Both the position numbers and the translations under genes were made by a program. A stretch of DNA of 64,000 nucleotides from Rhea pennata (Eukaryota; Chordata; Aves; Rheiformes; Rheidae): assembly GCF_028389875.1 (NCBI RefSeq), contig NC_084678.1:16770899-16834898 (forward strand), written 5' to 3'. Within the stretch, counting starts at the first letter, position 1. Each line of letters opens with the position of its first letter. This document shows, piece by piece, positions 9,064 to 21,100 of the stretch. The notes beneath the pieces are model-generated. The model had not been told where the DNA came from and made no database searches. It was given only the letters and a program-made list of their open reading frames with translations.

Positions 9064-9465
9064 ATGCGGGTCAGGATGATTTCGGCTGCCTCGGTCCTCG
9101 TCCTGCTCTTCCTGCCCTCGGAGACCTGCTCGCCCCTGCAGTGGCCCCGGGGCCCGGCCCGCCGCCTCGCCCCGGCCCCCCAGCCCACCTGGGAGCCCTG
9201 GCCAGGAGCCACGCGGCCCCCGCTGCCCGACGCCAGCCCCCCGGCCCAGAGACTGCCCCAGCTCTGCCCGCCCCACGGGGCAGAGCCCTCGGCGGCCCCC
9301 CGGGCCCAGCGGGCGCTGCACGCCGGCAGGCGGCGGGACGGCAAACCCAACTCCCTGGACCTCACCTTCCACCTGCTCCGCGAGTTCCTGGAGATGTCCC
9401 GGGAGGAGAGACTGGCCCAGAAGGCGCTGAGCAATAAGCTGTTGCTGCAAAGTATAGGGAAGTGA
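9064..9465 (+). CDS. CRH2: Corticotropin-releasing hormone 2 precursor
   Basis: A secreted neuropeptide precursor of 133 residues that acts through class B CRH receptors. Residues 1 to about 22 form a signal peptide (hydrophobic core ISAASVLVLLFLP). Residues 23-91 are a Pro/Arg-rich propeptide with a dibasic site at 33-34. RRR at 89-91 is the convertase site. Residues 92-131 are a predicted 40-residue mature peptide beginning DGKPNSLDLTFHLLREFLEM. The final GK (132-133) provides C-terminal amidation. From SLDLTF onward, 24 of 35 positions equal human CRH (human sequence from memory), with a one-residue shorter N-terminus. This is the pattern of the CRH2 paralogue kept in birds and other vertebrates but lost in placental mammals, rather than CRH1 or the urocortins. 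The ATG is the first after the acceptor at 9039. The whole protein is in one exon, as in CRH. Confidence 0.93.
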   Translation: MRVRMISAASVLVLLFLPSETCSPLQWPRGPARRLAPAPQPTWEPWPGATRPPLPDASPPAQRLPQLCPPHGAEPSAAPRAQRALHAGRRRDGKPNSLDLTFHLLREFLEMSREERLAQKALSNKLLLQSIGK

Positions 9466-9605
9466 GGGGGGGGGGAGGTTCAACGGAGACGCGCCCCACA
9501 GCAAGCGGCGGGGGGCTGGCCGCGCTCCCCGGGGCGGGGGGCGGCGTCCCCTCCGGGGGGGCCCCGCGCACCCTGCTGTCCCGCGCATCCTCCTCCCTGT
9601 TCTGC

Positions 9606-9611
9606 ATTAAA
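9606..9611 (+). terminator. CRH2: CRH2 polyadenylation signal ATTAAA
   Basis: ATTAAA, the commonest variant signal, lies 141 bases after the CRH2 stop. This gives a short 3'UTR ending near 9,630. No AATAAA occurs nearer. Confidence 0.65.
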
Positions 9612-10577
9612 GTCGCCCTCGCACCTGCCCCGTGCCGTGCTCTGGCGCTCGCGCGGGGACACCGCTCCGCCGGGACGCACGGCTGCGCGGCGCCTCGAAG
9701 CGCCGGCTGCTCCCCGCGCGCCCCCGCCGACCCTCCCCGCGTCTCACCTGAAACGCCGGCGTGGAGCAAGCGCGTGGCCGGTTCTCCCTGCTTGCGCAGG
9801 GCTGAGATTTCTCCAGCTCCGCTCCGCTGCACGCGGCGCTCGGGGGTGTCGTGGCTGGCTCCCACGCTCCGGTCTGGATCTGGGGGGAAAAAAGAAAAAA
9901 GAAAAAAAAAAAAACAGAAAATGCACCACCCATCGGCAGCGGCCGCCCGAGCCGGGTCTCGGGTGCACCGCTGGGCTGCGAGGGCCCTGCCCCAGCTGCC
10001 CCTTTGGTTAAGGGGGGAAGTGAAGCCCTTTGCCCGGGGCACCCCACAGCACCGAGTGTCGGGCAGGCGGCAGGATCCTACCGGGCTTTTCTGCTCGACG
10101 GTTTACGATCCCCCCGTTTCTCCCTGGTGCCGTAAGCAACGCGAGGAGGCGGCGGGCGCAGGGGCGGGGGGGGGGGCGCGGAGGGGGCCGCGCCGCACCA
10201 AGCCCGTCCCGGCTCTCGGGGCGCCCCTCCTTCGGGGACCCAGGGCCCCGGGGAGCTGCCGGCGCACGTGGGGCTGATCCCCCCTGCGGGCTCCCGGGGC
10301 TTCCTTGCAGCCCTGTTAACCAGCCCAGAAGAGCGCCGGTGGCTCCCCGCGCCGAGCGGCAAGCGCAGCTAAAAATACACTCGCGCCGAGCCAGCGAGAG
10401 CGATTCTGGGTCTTGCACCTTGCGGGAACACAAAGTTTGATCTTCTTTGAAGTAGGCTGGTATTTACACGGGGCACGCTTGCCTCACACGGATAATGTGC
10501 TGTGATCATCCTGTGGGCTGGCTTTTAGGCTTTTATTCTTTTATTCTTTTTTTGGTGAAGGTATATTTTCTCCTATT

Positions 10578-10585
<8 letters not shown>

Positions 10586-10606
<21 letters not shown>
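10586..10606. repeat. (GAA)n microsatellite
   Basis: About seven GAA units sit inside a longer A-rich purine tract (10,577-10,611). Confidence 0.85.
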
Positions 10607-10608
<2 letters not shown>

Positions 10609-12030
10609 AAGTAAGGAATACATAAAAGCAGTAATTACCTCAAGGAAAGGGAGGAGCAGTCCGTTAAAAAGGAGGCAGTTACGCACTGCCCGAGCCAGCT
10701 CCGAAGCACTTTTAACCCTCTCGGGAGGGAGCTTTCGCCCTCGGTGGCTTTGGGGCCGGGCTTTGGGGAGGGGTGGGCAGGAAGGGGGAGAGCGCGTTAC
10801 CCGACCGCTCCCGGGGACCGACGGCCAGCGGCCTCGGCCGGGTCCCGGACGCTGCCGCGCCGTCCCGGTGGCGAGCGGCTCCGGGGACCGGGGTCTCCCG
10901 CGGGCGGGAAGGCGACCGCAGGCCGTCGCAGGGGCGGCGGCGGCTCCCCCGGCCCCTGCCGGGCTCCTGGCCGCGGCGCCGGCGAGCTGCGGCTCTCCGG
11001 CGCGCTCAGAAGAGCGGCGTCCGTGTAGGAGCTTTCCTGGCAGCACAGGGCAGCCCCAGGAGCTTTACAACCGCCCCACTGCTTAGCGGCGGGGGCTCCT
11101 GGCACGGTCCCTCCCCGTGCCACCGTCCCCGTCGCAGCCCGCGCGGCCTCACCCGTTCACCCGGCGAAGGCAGCTCTGTGCACGGAGCAGCCCGTCCCGC
11201 CGGGCCGAGGTCCCGCCGCGCCGCTGCTCGTCCTGCGCCGGGAAGCCTGAGCGGGGGCAGCTCGGCGCTGGGCGTCCAGGGCCCCTTCGCGACCCGATCT
11301 CCCTCCGGGATGGCGCAGGCGCAGTCAGACGTCCGCGCAGAGCCGGCCTCTGCGTCCGGCGCTTGTCCCGGTCCAAGGTCACGGCGCAACCGCCGGCTTC
11401 TGCCGACTGCAACGCGGGCAGCGGCAGAGGGGCAGAACGTCCTTCATCAGTCCTAGCACTGGGCCACTGCGCGCTTGTACTCAGCATTTCAAAGCGAAGG
11501 AAAATCCATGGTAGGTTGGTGGCAGTGGGGGGTAGTCAGGAAAGCAAACTGTACTGCTTTATAGCGCGCAGTGAACAGCAGAGCACTGTCCCACGGGAGG
11601 TCCAGTATTGAGGTACAAGGGCTTCACCCTGAATTGGGGTTGAAATTCATGCACGCAAATAATCCACGATACAAACCACAAAGTGGCTTGTAAGTAGCTT
11701 TAGTTCCGTTATAGAGAATAAACGACATTCTGCAAGAAAAAAAAAAAACGCCAGGTTTGTCTGAACCGCTCAAAGGCACCGAGCTCCGGCCCCGCGCAGC
11801 CCTTGAGCACCGCGGCCCGAAGACGCCCGCCGGCAGGACGCGACGCCGTTTCCCACGGGCCGGCCGGGGATCGAGGGGAGGATGCAGCGTGGATTTCGCG
11901 GCAGAGCCCTGCCGGAGGACTGCCAGCCCTCCGCGGGCTCCAGCCCTGCTCCTGCTCCCCTGCACTGCCGTGAGCAGAAGCTCCCACCGGAGCGGGACCC
12001 CCCAGGAGGTACCAGCCTTCTGCTGCGTGC

Positions 12031-12090
12031 CGACGTCCGTCGGGGGAGCGACCCTCCGAAGGTCCCCGACGTCCGTCGGGGGAGCGACCG
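12031..12090. repeat. Two-copy tandem repeat carrying a palindrome
   Basis: CGACGTCCGTCGGGGGAGCG followed by ACC occurs at 12,031 and again at 12,067, a period of 36 bases. Each copy contains the perfect dyad CCGACG-TC-CGTCGG around GACGTC. The copies are identical over the core, so the duplication is recent or constrained. Confidence 0.8.
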
Positions 12091-13304
12091 TGCCCTCCTC
12101 GTGCTGCCGGGTGGGCACCGTGCCCGTAGTGCGGCGGATGCTGGGGGTCTCTTCCACACGCTCCCCGCAGCTGGGAGGGGGTTTGGCCTTTAAATGAGGC
12201 CTGGAGCTAAATGAAGAGAGAAGAGCAAAGAAGGGAGGAGAGTGTGAACACTGGGATCGTCTTGGGGATTTTTGTTTTGGGTTTTTTTTCTTCCTGTTCC
12301 CGGCAAAGAGGGAGCACGCCTGCAGCCGAGCCGGAAAGGCACCTCCGGCTGCAAACCCTCCCGGGGCCCCGGGGGAAGCGCCTCCCGCAGCAGGGTCCCG
12401 GACCGCTTTCATCGGTCCGGGCTGGCTTTAGCCTGGAGGGACCCGGCTGCGGGTCGCTGGTGCCTGGCAAGGGCAGCCCCGGCCAGCTGAAGACACCGGT
12501 TGCTGTCGAGCACCCTCGGGCCATTAGCTGGAGCAGTTTGCTCCCACCTCTGCCTGCCCTGCCCGTGCTCCCTCTAGACGCTGTCCCCAGCCACACGCAT
12601 GCACAACCCTTACGGCAGCAGGGTCGAGCAACGCGGGAATCCTTTCTCGGTTCTCGGCACCGGTGCCAAAGCCACCCAAGTGCCCTGCAGCCAGGGCAGG
12701 GTTCACCCGTGGCACGAGGGGCCCGTGCAGCAGAGCAGAGCTGCACGGTCCCAAGGGGACCGAGTCCTGCAAAGCGAGAACAGGTCATCAGGGGCTGTGT
12801 GCAGAGCAAAGCAGGACTGAAATTCCTCCTGAGGGGACTCAGAGAGAACAGTCGCAGCACCCAAAAGCCAAGGAACAAACCTGTCTGAGCACAGGCCGAC
12901 TCCTGCTTGGAGATGCTGACGATGTTCTCGATCAGCAGGTTCCTCTGCAGACTGCAGGCTCCGAGTCTGTCCAGGCAGCGAAACCTCCCTGCCAGCCCTG
13001 CGGCGGTTCCTCCAGACTCAAGCGCAGATCTTCGTTGGCTACCTGTGGGCGTACATTACTCAGCTGGCTTGAAAATTCCCGTGAGACTATTTAAGGCAGT
13101 TCTAGAAGCCACAAATCCTACCAGGCACGGAGGCAAGCTGAGAGGAGGCCGTACTTTTAAAAGCAGTCAGGGCCTGGAGCGTGGGACAAAGTGCAGGCAC
13201 CAGACACTCTAAATAGCTCCAAGGCAGGGATGAAAAGGGTCAGAATAAGGACATACGTGACACACCAGCGACGCCGAGTCCATACCTGTGAACTGGGGAA
13301 AAGG

Positions 13305-13325
13305 CTTGCCGCTGAGAGCGGCAAG
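13305..13325. other. Perfect 9-bp hairpin
   Basis: CTTGCCGCT at 13305-13313 and AGCGGCAAG at 13317-13325 are exact reverse complements around a GAG loop. It is intergenic and has no evident role. Confidence 0.6.
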
Positions 13326-15139
13326 TGTGCTCTGAGTTGAAACGTTAGTATTTGGTACTTACCTTCTTCCAGCTAACTTCTGTCAAATGGGGAATTCACT
13401 CTTCAAAATTACTGGGGTTGCCAGGAAAGCCACATGGATCATAAAAGCTGCTAGTGCCAACAGCACAACCTTACAGTAACGGCAATGCTTCACCTGTCAC
13501 AGATCCAGGTTCAGGGGTTCAGGCAGAGCGCTCAGAGCACCGGACTTGCGTTGTTGCTGAATTCCCACCTTGGCTCTGAAACAAGTCCCGTAACAGCCTT
13601 CGGCACATCTTGCACTTGTCTTTGCTTCTGTGTCTCCACTTGTAGCAGTAAAGAGTAAAAGAGTCTCAGATGATGCAAGCATCTTAGTGAAGCGAAATTT
13701 TTGCTGTAAACAGACGAGCAGATCTTCAAGGTCTGCGTGCTGGGCCCCTTCCGTGGAGGCGCTAGGATCACTTCTCCTAACGCTCAGCAACAACAACTTC
13801 TATTTACATCCCAGATATCTGCCACGTTCCGGCTCCGATCCCTCTCGCTTTTCGGAGCTGTAATTTAGGGGCAGAACGTCACGCAGCGCTTCGAGAGGTC
13901 AGGATACCCGCGGCTTCCCCAGCGCAGCCCTGCCTGGGCTGGCAACGGCGGCGTCTCCCGGCCCGGGGGCTCCTCCGTGCGCAAGCCTCCCCGTCAGCGT
14001 CCCCCAACCGCATTTTAGCACGTTTTAGGAGAACGCCACTATAGCGGCTATTAATGGCAGAGGCCTCGGCTCCACCTGCAGAGCAGGTAGTTCTGCAACA
14101 CAGACAGCTTGAGAAACGCAGCACAGCCGACAGCAAAAGGGAACCCTAGCATTTCAGTCACTAGTTCAAAAGGAGAACGGTCTGCAATTGTAGGATACGC
14201 TTCACCCCCGCACAGTTATTCAAGGTTTTAACAGGAAAAGGCTAAAAAGCAAAAAAGTAAACTAGCAGCCCTAAGACAAGAGAGACACGGATTAGATTAT
14301 CTACCCTGGCAGGCAACCTCCAAGTCTGAAAAGCCGCTCAGCCTTTCTGTCTCACATCACCATCAGTGAAACTGGAATAACAGTCCTTTTCTCTCATATA
14401 CACCAAAGGAATATATTCATTAAAAGACAGAAATGCACTAAACTCTGCAACAGGGAGCAAACATCTAATACGGAAAGGATATCTCTCTCTACTAATACCT
14501 TCCTAAACAATCCTTTCTGCACATTACGGATAACAAACATCTGCAGGAAAAAATCATTGGATTGCAAAGATGCATGAGGTACAGCAATTGTATTCAAAGG
14601 ATATCCTACCATAGGATTAGTTATTTCTTTATCTGAGCACATGTACAGAATTCACTGAAAATACATTCTGCCAAATACATGTCAGCGCTGTGCTATACAT
14701 ACACCAATTCCTCTTTCAGAATTGCATTAATCTTAGTAAACTCCACGAATTTACACGATTCTCAGTTCATGTAATTTTTTGGTCATTTCTACAGGGTTTC
14801 ACTCCTCCCAAGTTTCCAGAAATTTTTGTGCCTATTTCATAAATTCAGGATCCCCACGATACCTACATTTGGCATGCAGTCAAACAGCCCATTACATGTT
14901 TCGGGTCTTTGGCCTTTAGCGCTCAGAGCCAGCGACTCCGAGACGCAGGTGGAAGGGAGAGGGGAAAGGGGCGCAGCTCCGCAGCCGCTGATGAAGACCA
15001 GCCGTCCGACCTCTTTGAGGTCGCCCACCTCAACACACTCTGCCTCACCAGGTCAGGTCCTTCGGGCAGCCAGCCACGCAGGTGCTCGTTTTCATGATGA
15101 GTCCAAGTGTACAAATAAGGAAAGAAAAAGCCCATGTAT

Positions 15140-18100
15140 ATTTCCGCTTTGAAAACATTTATTTTACAACAGTGGTTTCAGATAATTTAGCAATCTTTAT
15201 TTTAGTTTATATTCAGACATACAATACACAAATTGCCATGCTAAAACATAAAATAATTCCTTCTGCTGTAACTGCGTGTATGTACAGGAGCTCAGTAGTA
15301 TCGAGTGTTACAATCCACAAAGTTCAGACAGCCACATTTACTTACATACAATTCAAAGTGTGGTCCTTTAGTAACATAACAAAATATATATATGTCTATA
15401 TTATAATTGCTTTTCAGATGCATTTATACTTTGATTGTTTTTACAACAGCTAACTTTTTTTTTCTTTTTTCTTTTTTTTCCCCCCCTTTTTTTTTAATGT
15501 GGGCTTCTCTCCCCACCCCCTCCCACCCCGCTGGAGCTGAAGTACAGTGCAAATGCAAAATGCATTCTCTCATTATATTTTCAGCTCCCACAGGCTTCAT
15601 AAAGAGGCCAATATAACAAAACCCCATAATGAATTACTTATTTTAGGGCCTTGCTCACATGCAAAATTAATCTGAACTGCCTCGGATGTCTGTGATAACG
15701 CAAACCAAATAATCCACACCCAACCCCAAAAAGTGGGAGAAGGTGGGGATGTAGTGGAAGGAAGGAATGACAACAACCGGCTTAAGTGGCACACATCCAA
15801 ACAAGGAAACATCAAGTGTTTTGAACTTGGCAAACTTCAAAGTTCATCTATAGTGACAGACACAAATATAACTTCAAACATGTAAGTAATAAAAGGAATT
15901 CCCCATATATTTCCCCATTTCTGCTGATTGCCATGAAGCAGAAAACTCACGTGTGTTTTGTATGATAGGCAACAGCTTCTGGAACATAGGGCCCAACTAG
16001 GGCCAGCTGCATTCTCTACCCAATATGACTAGAAGTAATTTGGTGGTACATACACGTACGTTGGCCACAGTCTTTTTGCCTTTATGCAAATCACCAGCTA
16101 ACTTTAGTTTTATGACTTGCAGTATTTCCAAGTCTTATGAATCCAACCTGTAAGCACTATAAATTGAGTAACTGGACCAGACTGTGCAAATGCATCATAC
16201 GATTCAAGTTTAAATTCTCACTAGCAAGGAGGGAAGACTTTAGGAATCCACTTGAGTAGAAGATTGATTTTTCCCTTTTCTAACAGCACAGCTCTCTCAC
16301 TAGTACTACCTATTTATTTATACAACAGGATCCTTTCACCACTTCCTTCATCAGTCACTTAAACTGACAAATCTTATTTGTTTTTTCCTGCAGTTGAAAG
16401 GAGAAAGCACAATCCTGGGCACACAAAACTCACACCTTTGGCTTTTCTGTCTGAGAGTTCATAGAAGTACTTTGAGCCAAATTTCATGTTTTACCACCAA
16501 AGAAGAAACAGCAGCAAGTACTAGATGCACACCTGTTGTATAAATATATACATATGTGCATATATACATACATACACACACATGATGTTGCAATCCAAAA
16601 CCTACAGCACAGGTTTGGACCTTGCTTTGTGAAGTCACCGAGTCCCACTTTGTAGAGTACAAAGTAGTTAAAACCAGTATAGGAAAAAAAAAAAAAAACA
16701 TATCAATGTATTCTATTATACCTTTAGTGATTAGCATATTGACCATATTTAATATACCCCCACATACCAGCCCATGCAAGTCAAAGTTATTCCAGAGATT
16801 GCCCTTACCCTCCTTGCTATTGTTGGGTTTTCTTTCTTTCCTCTATGGGAGAGGTAAATCCCAGCTTCACCTTCACGGGACAGGGTCTAAGAGCAGTTGG
16901 CAGGAATCAGGTAGATCATCACATTTTTTTGGAAGCCATTGCTGTATACAGAATATGATAAGTGACCATTCACAAACTACAAGAATACACCCACGTTGCT
17001 GGCTGTGGGGGAAAGGGAGCAGAGAAGACAACAGCACTCAAGTATGGATGGCCATTTTGTGCAAGAGGTTCCTCTATACATATACATAGCTACCAATAAT
17101 TCCCAGCATCTCTCCTTCTAACAACCAAATTAACTGTACATGTAACTGGTATTTTATTTTCAAATGACAGAATAGCTTCCAGATTTATGGAGTTTGGCTT
17201 GTGCAAACAAAAACAACAGAAAGCTTCCCTTACACAGTTTTTTCTTGTAAAGAAAGCACCATCTTGGAATGAAATGGGAATTTCAGTCTTGCAGAGTCTT
17301 AGACAGCAGTTAAATCTCCAAATACAGTACGTAGAGCAGACCATAGTTCTAGCAGGACTTGAACCCTGACAAATTACCTGTCACCTATACTTCTTTCAAG
17401 ATATTTTAAGCAGTTGTTGGCATAATGATATACTACAAACTAGATGATTTCCACTATAATAAGAGAAGCGGCACCAAACGGTAAAGCAAGTTAAGTTAAT
17501 ACCAACCTTACACTATAAATATTTGTATGGTGGGGGGAGAGGTTATGTTTCAGTGCTCTGATTCTAAGATTAATGCAGATTGAAACAGCATCCAGAATTA
17601 TTAACACGAGGCAGGAGCTGCTGAGTGGCAAAAGCCTGCCTGACTACCTAGGAAGAATCTCCTGTTAAACATTAAGCCAATATTCAGTTCCATTGGGTAG
17701 GAAAAAAAAATGCAGCACAAAGGCATTTCCTAAGTTATTTGGAAATGTCAAGAATACTGAAGGGCACCAGATAAAGGGCACAAACTAGTTAAGAAAACAG
17801 GTACCTCTCAAGGACTGCATATGTTACAAATACTCAAAGATTAGTCCCTAAAAAGCATAGTCACATCCCACACTACATAACAATTTAAAAAATGGAACAG
17901 GAGTATATTTTCTGTCAGGTTCCTGCCCTGGTTATACCTGTAATGCTTATATGCTCCGACATCAAAGGTTTTTAACGCACCGCCCCCCAACCACAGCACT
18001 GTTGCCAAGACTCAGTATTTCTTAGTATCATGTTAAAGCCCTCTTCCTAAGCAGGTGTTTCTAATTATACTGTAGACTGTGTACACAAATTTCAAGAGCA

Positions 18101-21100
18101 TTACATTTTCAAGAACACTATGAGCACTAATATCTAAAGCAGTTTAAAAATACTACAAATGTAAAAATAAGACTAAAAAGATAGTGTCTCTAGAACATCA
18201 CAGCATGGAATTAACAGAAATCTACACAATATCAGACACCATTGATGTTTAAACAAATTTATATACAGATAAATATTTAAGAACTTTCTACATATATTAC
18301 TAACAAAATGAAACTGGCATTTAACAGGTGCGATGCCCCTTCATTCACTTCAAGTGAAATATTGAATTATTTGTTGTACTACATTGGGTTTGGGGAACTC
18401 CCTGTGCACAGGCAGGACAGGGCACAGCAAGCCCAGCACCAGCTACTTCCAAGACAGCTTTGCTGCTGTCAGAAAAGACGGTACCTAAACATTCCTTGAA
18501 ACGAGGCAGTAGCTTTCCTTATTTATCCTAAGTTACAAATACCATGGCTCTCCATACAACAAAACTTCCGGATAAAAATCGGTGGTCTTTGATATCAGCC
18601 CATGAAACTCTCCAAATCAGATTCTCCCATACACTCCTCCTAAATACAAGGAGCTACAACTGTTAAGAAAACAGATGCTGACTAGGTTTGATGAGCTAGA
18701 TGGAAGTGGCTGAACTACTCAAACAGAGATCTCACGTAACTCGTTAAAACGATGTGACGTGTCAAAACAAAACAAAACAAAAAAAAAAGGAAAGAAAGAA
18801 AAACAAACCTCAGTTTTTAATTCTGGCAACACACCAAATAGAAATCAACAGTGCTCAGGTTTAATTTTGGAAGGAAACATTCTGCATATAAGCCAGTAAA
18901 AAGTATTTTCACCCAGATTTTATTGCCTGTAAAGCTATGCTATTTCAGCTCTGGCAGGGACATTGCAGCTCCATAAACTTAAGCTCTGAAATGCAAGTTG
19001 ATCTTAAGTGCCAGATTTTTAACCACCATTTCCAATACAATCTTGCATTCACTGGGATTCAATTTGGCCATTTTGCAAAGACAGAACTGCGACTCATGCA
19101 ATCCCAGGACACATTTGTACCTTACTTAGGACATAAGGAAAAAAGTGGGCATTAACCTACCTATCTTCTGATTATACAATTTTTGTTTTAAAGAAACACT
19201 GTTTAAATAACTATTTCTTACACAGTTTGAGAAGTCAAGAAGACATTAATATATAGTAATCTTAAACTCAGAGATATAAAACTAACCTGGGCAAACTTAG
19301 CAGTTTTAAAAAATACTCATATTCATATTTCTCTCCTTCATTCCTTGTTGGGATCTCAGAGTAACTTCACTTGGAGCATCTAACATCATATGAGCATATA
19401 CAATATACAGGCAAAATTATGACTCCCGCAACCACAGAAAGAACTGAGAAGAAAGCAGTATCTCTTAAATTCATGACTTGCTAAACAAAAAACTAATTGC
19501 TGGTTGGAATGTTGGGTTTTGGAAAGGAGGGGAACTGTTTGTTTGTTTTTAAAACAGAAAATTTATCCTGAAAGTCATCTCTTTCAAGTAGTGCAAAACA
19601 TGGATAAAGGTATCATCTCCAACCTTCATCTGCTCTATATATTTCAGTTTTGACACTGGCTCACACAGAGAAATCTGTAGGGCTTCCTCACACTGCACTG
19701 CTTCTGGGGAACAGAGTAAGAGTGACTCTCACCATGGCCCGGCGGTACATTAGACAAGTGCCTGGAGTGCTCAGTTTCCATGCCACAATCTCCAGTCAAC
19801 TCTTCTAGTCCAATGTAAGTACCCCAGGGTGATTAAGAAATAGAACCTTATTTGGAATTAACACCAACAATCAACCCCGAGGTAACGAACATCAGTTGTT
19901 CCACAGCAAAGCAACAACCAGCCTTTTGTGTTACACATCTAGACCAACACACGGGAATGGAAGAGTATTATAGACAAGGAAACACAAGGAAACAGCATTT
20001 TTCTCATTCTACCAAGTCACTCTTAACAACTATGCTGATTTACAAAGCCAAAAAAGTTTTAATGCTTTATTTTTATCAAGAACATTGACTGATTTGCACA
20101 GATTATAACGGCAATTTTGAGCAGCGAGTTTTTAAGGGGATAAAGTCTGCACAGATATTCAAGCATATTCAAGGGTGGAATTCTACTTTAAGAACAGGTT
20201 TCAGACAAAATCTACACAAAAAGCCCATGAGACATTATATTCTCCACCTTAAAAATTACTTTTCATTACAAGGGGTCAAAGACTTTGATTAATAAAGACC
20301 TCAAGTCAAATCATATATGACTGTCCTCAAAGCCACACAAGACAGTTTTGCCTGATACAAAAAGTTAAATAAGTAAGCCACAAAGTTTCAGCTCTGAAGG
20401 ACTATCAACAAGGAAGAATTTACTTAACAACTGTGTTTCTTAAATCTCATCAGTTAATTAAAAGTTCATTTTGGATTTTTGAATCTCAGTGTGTTATGGA
20501 AAGCATACCTATCTGCAACAAGCTCACACACAGGCAATAAATGTGCTTGTACCAACTGCTACGGCAAAGTCCGAGTTTGCAACCATCTCACGCTTAGTAT
20601 TTAGACTGTGTCAAGAACCTTTTCTTTTACCTGATATGTTTAACAGGGTTTCACATCAGACTATCCGCTCTATCATTTTCAGCCCATGGAAAGACAGAAT
20701 GAAATATATTCAGACAGATTTTCACATTTCTCTTTTCCCCTTTTATCTGGGCAATATCCAGAAAAACTGTACTTTTTTACAAACCTAGAACAGCCAAGTG
20801 GCAGTATGCTTTGCCCTCCTCAGGCAGGAGAGTCCCCTTTATTTTCAGATAGTCTTCCTACAAACTGTCAGTGCTTTAACCCATTCAAAAGCAACACTTG
20901 GACCTTGTAAAAAAGTAGCATAAAAGATTGTCAAATAAAATACTGGATGGGTCAATGGGAGGATTTAGATCACTCCCCAGGAGAAATAGGTGAAAAATGA
21001 AAAGGGGAGCTAGGGGACGAAAAGGACAGTGGAGGCAACATGATATAAAACCATGAAGATGAAAATTAAAGAAGCTGTAAATAAATGCTAAAAGTGTCAA

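Larger units (their letters stand above)
9640..15139. other. Intergenic region between CRH2 and DNAJC5 3' ends
   Basis: The region is GC-rich and CpG-dense to about 11,500, mixed to about 13,000, then AT-rich. It contains an A/G tract at 9,884-9,915, a (GAA)n run at 10,586-10,606, the repeated palindrome at 12,031-12,090 and a perfect hairpin at 13,305-13,325. Open frames such as 12207-12878 on the minus strand are compositional and overlap frames on the other strand. I see no gene. Confidence 0.55.

Noticed and set aside
11306-11330. NRF1-like GCGCAGGCGCAG motif
   Set aside because: It lies in CpG-rich intergenic DNA with no associated start site, donor or gene, so it is too weak to list as a promoter.
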